DNA of 20,379 bases from JBDKVA01 sp039679375 (GTDB taxonomy: Bacteria; Bacillota; Clostridia; Acetivibrionales; DTU013): positions 1 through 20,379 of the forward strand of contig JBDKVA010000190.1 in NCBI GenBank assembly GCA_039679375.1, read 5' to 3'. Numbering within the stretch: position 1 is the first letter of the stretch; each line of letters begins with the position of its first letter. The translations under genes were made by a program, and so were the position numbers. The notes below the pieces were generated by a model. It had not been told where the DNA came from. It saw nothing but the letters and a program-made list of their open reading frames with translations, and ran no database searches. Below are positions 16,021 through 20,379 of this stretch, one piece after another.

Positions 16021-16056
16021 AAGGATAAGGCGGATCAGCATCCGTCTTATCCTTTT
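16021..16056. terminator. Bidirectional terminator between selA and tRNA-Sec
   Basis: AAGGATAAGGCGGAT at 16021-16035 pairs with ATCCGTCTTATCCTT at 16040-16054 with one G-T pair, around a four-base loop. TTTT follows on the + strand. On the - strand the stem is followed by CCTTTTTATTTT. It can end both the selA-side operon and the tRNA-Sec transcript. Confidence 0.85.
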
Positions 16057-16073
16057 GCGCTGTAATAAAAATA

Positions 16074-16170
16074 TGGCGGGAAAGTGTGGGAATCGAACCC
16101 ACCTAAGAAGCTCTTAACTCCTTATACTGGTTTTGAAGACCAGAGGGAACACCAGAACCCATACTCCCCC
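16074..16170 (-). tRNA. selC: tRNA-Sec (anticodon UCA)
   Basis: A 97-base selenocysteine tRNA read on the - strand. The 5' end GGGGGAGT pairs with ACTTTCCC to form an eight-pair acceptor stem (two G-T pairs), followed by G and an encoded CCA. The anticodon arm is CTGGT-CTTCAAA-ACCAG, giving anticodon UCA, which reads UGA. A long variable arm (TAAGGAG with CTTCTTA) and a five-pair T arm (GTGGG-TTCGATT-CCCAC) complete the 8+5 fold of bacterial tRNA-Sec. It is the substrate of SelA and cargo of SelB, both encoded nearby. Confidence 0.97.
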
Positions 16171-16225
16171 ATAGCTTGAAAATCAACCATAAATGCCTAT
16201 TGCTGCTGCAATTAATAACTAATTT

Positions 16226-16254
16226 ATAATACTACAATCGATTTTTTATGTCAA
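16226..16254 (-). promoter_or_regulatory. Promoter of tRNA-Sec
   Basis: On the - strand, TTGACA (16254-16249) and TATTAT (16231-16226) are 17 bases apart, a near-consensus sigma-A promoter. It points at the tRNA about 55 bases downstream. It gives selC a transcript independent of the sel operon. Confidence 0.7.
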
Positions 16255-16280
16255 GAATAAGCCATAGCTCGGGGGAAAAC

Positions 16281-16300
16281 AGACAAATCAAAGCTTGTCT
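16281..16300 (-). terminator. Possible weak terminator after the LysR gene
   Basis: On the - strand AGACAA and TTGTCT form a six-pair stem with an eight-base loop, followed by GTTTT. It lies about 45 bases after the LysR stop. The short T-run makes it weak. Confidence 0.35.
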
Positions 16301-16343
16301 ATGATCGCCGGCATCATACTGTCGAGGCATTATCGGTAATAGT

Positions 16344-17246
16344 CTAAAAGGTTTCTTTGAAATAATTTTGCGTAAAAGTTTTAAACTCGGTAGCAACCGG
16401 GGAAAGAGTAACGTTTTTCTTATACATCATATAAAATTCCCGGTCAAAACAGTCCTCTTCAACTTCAAAAGAAAGAAAGTCATCTTCCGTTTCTTGCTGC
16501 CGAACCGCCATCTCGGATAAAACGGAAATCCCCATTCCTTGAGACACTGCCGTTTTAATAGCGCCTATGTTATTCATCATAGCAAGTGCATGAATTCGGA
16601 CACCGCTTTGGACACACCTATCTTCGAAGGTTTTACGGGTAGCCGAGCCTTCTTCCCGCCAAATAAAGGATTCACCATCAAAATCCAGAATGTCAATTTT
16701 TTTCTTTCGCTCCCGCAACGCAAGGTATTTCGGCAGTTTTGGCGTAATAATGACACATTTATCCCGGCAAAGAAACTCATATGTCAGTTCGTTGTTGCGG
16801 AGATAGCCGGTGAATCCTATTTCGCCTTTATGGTCACAGATGTTGCGAGCGGCCTGCTTACTGTCTGATTGTTCCAAATAAAACCGCACGTTTTCATATT
16901 GTTCTTTAAATCTTGCCATAAGAACGGGTACGAGATACTGCCCCGGGATACTGGAAGCCTGTACCTCCAAAATTCCTGACATATCATTTCTTTTGTTACT
17001 GACAGCCATGGCAGCCTTGTCTCTCGTATGAATAAGATCGAGAGCATATTTATAAAAGAGACTGCCTTCTTTTGTTGGGTACGACTCTTTCCCCATCCGG
17101 TCGATGAGAGTTACTCCCAGTTCTTTCTCCAACGAATTGATATGAGCACTAATCGTAGGCTGCGTCAGAAAAGATGCGTCCGCAGCCTTGGAAAAGCTCC
17201 TATATTTTATTACATTGATAAATGCCTCAATTTGCTTGAAATCCAT
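16344..17246 (-). CDS. LysR-family regulator, probably selenium-associated
   Basis: A 300-residue LysR-type regulator. The N-terminal helix-turn-helix reads MDFKQIEAFINVIKYRSFSKAADASFLTQPTISAHINSLEKELG; the rest is a periplasmic-binding-like effector domain (about 90-290). Its N-terminal region resembles the LysR subgroup known to occur with selenium genes, and it is the neighbour of selC. It may control the sel or tRNA genes in response to a selenium or sulfur metabolite; that is inference. The ATG at 17246 follows GGGTGA by about seven bases; a GTG at 17258 would overlap that site. It starts 40 bases after the GntR-type gene on the same strand, so the two regulators may be co-transcribed. 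Confidence 0.88.
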   Translation of the reverse strand: MDFKQIEAFINVIKYRSFSKAADASFLTQPTISAHINSLEKELGVTLIDRMGKESYPTKEGSLFYKYALDLIHTRDKAAMAVSNKRNDMSGILEVQASSIPGQYLVPVLMARFKEQYENVRFYLEQSDSKQAARNICDHKGEIGFTGYLRNNELTYEFLCRDKCVIITPKLPKYLALRERKKKIDILDFDGESFIWREEGSATRKTFEDRCVQSGVRIHALAMMNNIGAIKTAVSQGMGISVLSEMAVRQQETEDDFLSFEVEEDCFDREFYMMYKKNVTLSPVATEFKTFTQNYFKETF

Positions 17247-17286
17247 CTTTTCACCCACTACAAATTAATCGATTTAGCGTTTCCGC

Positions 17287-18042
17287 CTAATCCGCACAGC
17301 CTACTTTATAAGTATATAGCGTGGACTCATTTGTGTGTGCCGTATAGAAATTTCCGATCTGATATTTTTGGAAGGACATCTTATCAATGATATCATAATG
17401 CCGGTCGATAGCCTGTATTCCGCTAGCCGGGTTATCCTGGACAAGGCCTTCGTAAATGGCCAAATGGGCCAGGTGCAGGTTGTGCATCACCTCAGGTGAT
17501 GCATTTCGCAATACCAGATCAATCCCCTCGTAATAAATGTCGGAAACAGAACTCATCATGATGCTTAACAGTTTGTTTCCTGCCGCACGTATCAGCAGGT
17601 AGTGGAATTCTTTGTCCATTTCGATTTGTGCAGCCAACATTGCCTTGGGGAATTTGGGAAACAGAGGTTTCATCTGGGCAAGATAAGGGTTATTTTTGCG
17701 CTTTTTATAGGCTAGATCGAAGACGGTTTTTTCAATCCCTCGCCGGAATTGAAAAATATCTTCGGCGTCTGTTTGTTGCAGAATTAGCATAGCGTCAATC
17801 ATTTTTGAAAGGCTCTGCGATACATTCCCGCTCAGATAGTTGCCTAAGCCCTGCCGGCTTTCAATGAGACCCATATTTTCAAGCATTCGTAAAGCTTCTC
17901 TTGTGGAATTACGACTAATAGAAAGAGTTTCCGATATTTTTCGCTCCGGAGGAATTCTGCTCCCAATCTGGATTTTTTGGTCAATAATCAATGAACGGAT
18001 ATATTCAATAGCTTTTTGATATTCTTTTCCATTTTGGTCCAT
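17287..18042 (-). CDS. GntR/FadR-family regulator with FCD domain
   Basis: A 251-residue regulator. A winged helix-turn-helix (about residues 8-75) contains SRIPPERKISETLSISRNST and LRMLENMGLIESRQGLGNYL. The C-terminal FCD ligand domain has EMDKEFHYLLIRAAGN, HLAHLAIYEGL and DRHYDIID, the Asp and His residues that usually bind a metal and a small organic acid. The ATG follows GGAGG. Members of this family often respond to lactate, glycolate, sugar acids or acyl groups, so a metabolic input to the locus is possible. A 15-bp inverted repeat overlaps its promoter and suggests self-control. A TGGTNNNACCA palindrome at 5735 is another possible target. Confidence 0.85.
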   Translation of the reverse strand: MDQNGKEYQKAIEYIRSLIIDQKIQIGSRIPPERKISETLSISRNSTREALRMLENMGLIESRQGLGNYLSGNVSQSLSKMIDAMLILQQTDAEDIFQFRRGIEKTVFDLAYKKRKNNPYLAQMKPLFPKFPKAMLAAQIEMDKEFHYLLIRAAGNKLLSIMMSSVSDIYYEGIDLVLRNASPEVMHNLHLAHLAIYEGLVQDNPASGIQAIDRHYDIIDKMSFQKYQIGNFYTAHTNESTLYTYKVGCAD

Positions 18043-18126
18043 AGCTGATCCTCCAGTATTTGTCTTTCATTTCAATAGTTAAAGCATCCATCCTACGACC
18101 TCAGATCCCCAAAGCCGGGAAAAAAC

Positions 18127-18161
18127 AAGTCAATTGTATATCCATTATATACAATTGACTT
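18127..18161 (-). promoter_or_regulatory. Inverted repeat over the GntR-type gene promoter
   Basis: AAGTCAATTGTATAT at 18127-18141 is exactly complementary to 18147-18161 across five bases. On the - strand a TATAAT lies at its centre, about 100 bases upstream of the regulator's ATG, so a bound protein would block the -10 box. Likely an operator for the GntR-type protein itself. Confidence 0.6.
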
Positions 18162-18266
18162 ACATGTCATAGCATTTGTATGTCGATAGATAATTATTAA
18201 TCAAACTATTAATTATTTTAGCATATTGATATTTGATTCGCAAGGATTTCTGCGCCTGGAATAAAT

Positions 18267-19736
18267 TTACTTCGAAAAAAATTCAATATCGATATGATTA
18301 TCCTCATATACAGTTACTCGCTTAATAAGGCTTCGCACAACTGCCTTTTGCTCCTCAGGCGTAGCTTCGCGCCATACTTTTTTAAACGATTTCAGCGTTT
18401 CAATAAAATCTTCGATGGAGCGGGCTTGCGCTTGTACTGTTGTTTCCGCTGCTTCATATTCAAGCAGCCGATGCTCAAGGTGATAGCGCTGTTCGCTTAA
18501 ATCCTTAACTCTTTCCGTAAGCTGCTCCGGATCAAGGGCGCCTTTTTCAAAGGCATCATACCATCTATTTAGTTTTTTCTTGATGGCTTCCAGTTCTTTT
18601 TTTGTCTGCACTGAAGCAAGTGCGGTTGATGCGGTATTGACTTTGGCAAGAAGCTCAGCGGCTACTTCCTTGACTAGTCTTGGTTTAGTCGCGTACTTCA
18701 TAAGACGATTAATAACAAGCTGATCAATATTATTTGCTTTTTTATAGCCGCAGCGGCAGGACGCGTTCTTGATCATATAAGGGGTGCTGCCGTCTTGCGA
18801 GTAGCAAATATAGTATCGGGTAATCTTTTTTGGATCAGTCTGAGGGTGGTTCTGCCATACGTTCTTTGTGCGCATTCTGGCGCCGCATTCGCCGCAGTAG
18901 ATGCAGCCAGAGATGAGACCGGAGTGGATTTGCGGCAAGTATTTATTTCGCGTTTTTAATAATTCCTGTACTTCGTTATATTGTTCAACTGTTACGATGG
19001 CATCATGCTGTCCTTTGTAAAATTGCTCTTTATGCGCGATATAGCCGGCATAGAAGGGATTGGTCAGCAGTTTGCGGACAGTGGAACGGCTCCACGACTT
19101 CGTCCTTCTTGGTGAGATTTTTTGTTTATTTAATTTGTCGGCAATCGCTTGATAACCCGTTTCGCCCCGCAAGTATATATTATAAATCATATGTATGACT
19201 TGGGCCTCAATTTCATTAATCTCTACGATTTTCTTTGCAGGGTTGTGGGCATAGCCAAAGGGCGGCTGGCCTCCCATAAATCTGCCTTGACGGGCGGCTT
19301 CTTTTTTTGCTTCCGACACACGTTCAATTAATTGATCGCGTTCTAATTGGGCGAATACGGCTATCATTCCGATTGCCGCTTTTCCAAAGGCAGTCGTTGT
19401 GTCAAAGGCCTGCGTAACTGATTTAAAGCCAATCTCGTTTGGTTCAAACACATCTTCTATAAGATAGAGCACATCCTTTTGGGAACGCGATATACGGTCC
19501 AGGCGCACCACTACTACTGCGTTGAACGTATTCTGCTTGCAATCATTGAGAAGACGCTTCATTTCCGGTCGGTTGAGGTTTTTGGCGCTATATCCGTCAT
19601 CTACATATATATCACGCAATTCCCAGCCCTGCGATTGGCAATATGCAATGATTCGCGCTTTTTGCGCGGGGATAGAAAGATCCTTTTCGGCCTGTTCTTC
19701 TTTAGAAACGCGAACGTATCCGGCTATGGTTATCAT
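18267..19736 (-). CDS. Large serine recombinase (SpoIVCA-like)
   Basis: A 489-residue site-specific recombinase. The resolvase domain begins MITIAGYVRVSKEEQ with the nucleophilic serine at residue 10, followed by VVVVRLDRISRSQKD and GMIAVFAQLERDQLIERV. A recombinase domain (about 150-260, GQPPFGYAHNP to NPFYAGY) and a zinc ribbon (CIYCGECGARM with later cysteines) come next, then a coiled coil. Length and layout match SpoIVCA-type enzymes that excise elements from sporulation genes, as well as phage integrases. The ATG at 19736 follows AGGGGT; an earlier TTG at 19769 has no site. A -10-like TATAAT is at 19794-19789. It is the probable mover of an element whose right end lies near 20160. Confidence 0.93.
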   Translation of the reverse strand: MITIAGYVRVSKEEQAEKDLSIPAQKARIIAYCQSQGWELRDIYVDDGYSAKNLNRPEMKRLLNDCKQNTFNAVVVVRLDRISRSQKDVLYLIEDVFEPNEIGFKSVTQAFDTTTAFGKAAIGMIAVFAQLERDQLIERVSEAKKEAARQGRFMGGQPPFGYAHNPAKKIVEINEIEAQVIHMIYNIYLRGETGYQAIADKLNKQKISPRRTKSWSRSTVRKLLTNPFYAGYIAHKEQFYKGQHDAIVTVEQYNEVQELLKTRNKYLPQIHSGLISGCIYCGECGARMRTKNVWQNHPQTDPKKITRYYICYSQDGSTPYMIKNASCRCGYKKANNIDQLVINRLMKYATKPRLVKEVAAELLAKVNTASTALASVQTKKELEAIKKKLNRWYDAFEKGALDPEQLTERVKDLSEQRYHLEHRLLEYEAAETTVQAQARSIEDFIETLKSFKKVWREATPEEQKAVVRSLIKRVTVYEDNHIDIEFFSK

Positions 19737-19909
19737 ATAAGACCGACCCCTTTTTGCAATAAAAAGCAATCACAATTTATCTGTGTATATTATATGCTGC
19801 GAGCTGAAACACAAAAACATTTATGCTTCAAGATGAAGTAAGAAATTAAGAAATAAGAGTCACCGAGACAACCCGTTTGTGCATAAAATTTTTACTGGGG
19901 GTGACATCG

Positions 19910-20101
19910 ATGACCGAGGGGAAAGCAGGAGAAAAAGCTGCAATCAGAATACTGATTGATGGCTTGCCAAGTTCACCCGGAGGCGTTGGCCCGGTAATTC
20001 GCTTACTAGAAAAGCGGCGGTTAATTAAAGAAAAATGGGAAGCTCGTATGGTGAAAAGGGCAAAAAAGAATGAAAAGCCGGGTGATGATCCGGCGGCTTA
20101 A
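19910..20101 (+). CDS. Small basic protein between recombinase and cotJC fragment
   Basis: A 63-residue, strongly basic protein, starting MTEGKAGEKAAIRILIDGLP and containing VGPVIRLLEKRRLIKEKWEARMVKRAKK. The ATG at 19910 is seven bases after GGGGGTG, a good ribosome site; an upstream in-frame TTG at 19877 has none. I recognise no family. It is divergent from the recombinase and close to the broken end of cotJC. Small basic proteins in such a place are often directionality factors for serine recombinases; this is inference from size, charge and position only. Confidence 0.6.
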   Translation: MTEGKAGEKAAIRILIDGLPSSPGGVGPVIRLLEKRRLIKEKWEARMVKRAKKNEKPGDDPAA

Positions 20102-20134
20102 AAATGGACAAGTTGTGATAATACATAAGGGTAC

Positions 20135-20170
20135 TAGTATTGTTCGGCTAGCTTTATATATATATATCGG
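20135..20170 (+). other. Likely element/cotJC junction (att region)
   Basis: An in-frame TAG at 20135 and a 13-base TA run at 20155-20167 precede the point where CotJC homology begins (CGG TAT, about 20168). The change from AT-rich sequence to GC-rich coding sequence is abrupt. The exact crossover cannot be fixed without the other end. Confidence 0.5.
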
Positions 20171-20379
20171 TATGCAGATAACGCCAAAGCGATCCTCACC
20201 GATATCGGCACCGAAGAACTGGCCCATATGGAAATGATCGCCGGTCTGGTTTATAAACTGACGGAAGGCGCCGATCCGGCTGATTTTGAAGCGGCCGGCT
20301 GGGGCGGGCAGTATGTTCAGCACGATCACGGCCTGTTTTGGACAGACGCCAACGGCATTCCCTGGAGCGCCAAATACAT
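20168..20379 (+). pseudogene. cotJC: cotJC fragment lacking its 5' part (spore coat Mn-catalase-like)
   Basis: An open frame to the window edge encodes about 70 residues that match the interior of CotJC: RYADNAKAILTDIGTEELAHMEM, split here into the metal-site helix TDIGTEELAHME, then LVYKLTEG and the closing GIPWSAKY. Glu and His of EELAHME are metal ligands in manganese catalases. About 50 N-terminal residues, including the usual YEKKLQYPV start, are absent. Upstream in frame there is only AT-rich sequence and a stop, without a start codon or ribosome site. The gene was therefore interrupted just before this point. The 3' end is beyond the window. If the adjacent element is excised during sporulation, it would not be a pseudogene but a split gene. 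Confidence 0.72.

Noticed and set aside
16074..16170. tRNA-Sec as the attachment site of the nearby recombinase
   Set aside because: tRNA genes are usual targets of tyrosine integrases, not large serine recombinases, and I saw no duplicated 3' end of the tRNA in the window.
20155..20167. TA dinucleotide run as a meaningful repeat
   Set aside because: It is only 13 bases, common in AT-rich spacers. It is kept only as a marker of the junction.
20021..20329. A 102-codon - strand frame over the right edge
   Set aside because: It runs across both the small basic ORF and the cotJC fragment, whose CotJC match on the + strand is clear.
1..20379. CRISPR array or insertion sequence
   Set aside because: I saw no regularly spaced direct repeats, and no transposase gene other than the serine recombinase, which is not of IS type.

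Overview
The window is a selenium-metabolism island from a spore-forming, anaerobic member of the Bacillota. A Negativicute (Sporomusa-like) or a clostridium is my best guess, from protein resemblance alone. The evidence is selA, selB and selD, a tRNA-Sec with a UCA anticodon, a YedE/YedF/DUF3343 set, a double-cubane-type [Fe-S] reductase with its activator (typical of strict anaerobes), and a fragment of the spore-coat gene cotJC at the right edge.

Left part (1-5445, + strand): the 3' part of a NifB-like radical SAM gene, then a tight block encoding a cysteine desulfurase-like enzyme, a YedE-type membrane protein, a TusA-like carrier, a DUF3343 protein, an ATP-dependent activator and a double-cubane-cluster reductase. 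The block looks like a route for importing, mobilising and reducing selenium or sulfur species.

Middle part (5446-16056, + strand): 256 bases without a recognisable gene lead to a strong promoter (TTGATG, 17 bases, TATAAT). A perfect 31-bp palindrome sits over the predicted transcription start. A PstS-like lipoprotein gene follows, then 330 bases holding a possible leader peptide, then pstC-, pstA- and pstB-like genes, selD, yedF, a second DUF3343 gene, selB, a second cysteine desulfurase-like gene and selA. From pstC to selA the gaps are no more than about 40 bases, so the ABC transporter is probably co-transcribed with the Sec genes. Its binding protein and its PstA subunit have changes at residues normally tied to phosphate. 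I therefore infer that it may import a selenium oxyanion. A bidirectional terminator closes the operon.

Right part (16057-19736, - strand): tRNA-Sec with its own promoter, a LysR regulator resembling the selenium-associated type, a GntR/FadR regulator with a palindrome over its promoter, and a large serine recombinase. At the far right are a small basic ORF (+ strand) and a cotJC fragment lacking its 5' part. A recombinase of the SpoIVCA class beside an interrupted spore-coat gene suggests an integrated element, perhaps one excised during sporulation. Its other end is not in the window.

Together the genes can supply selenium (PstSCAB-like, YedE), mobilise it (desulfurases, TusA/YedF/DUF3343), activate it to selenophosphate (SelD), load it on tRNA-Sec (SelA, selC) and deliver it to the ribosome (SelB). 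No candidate selenoprotein was noticed within the window.
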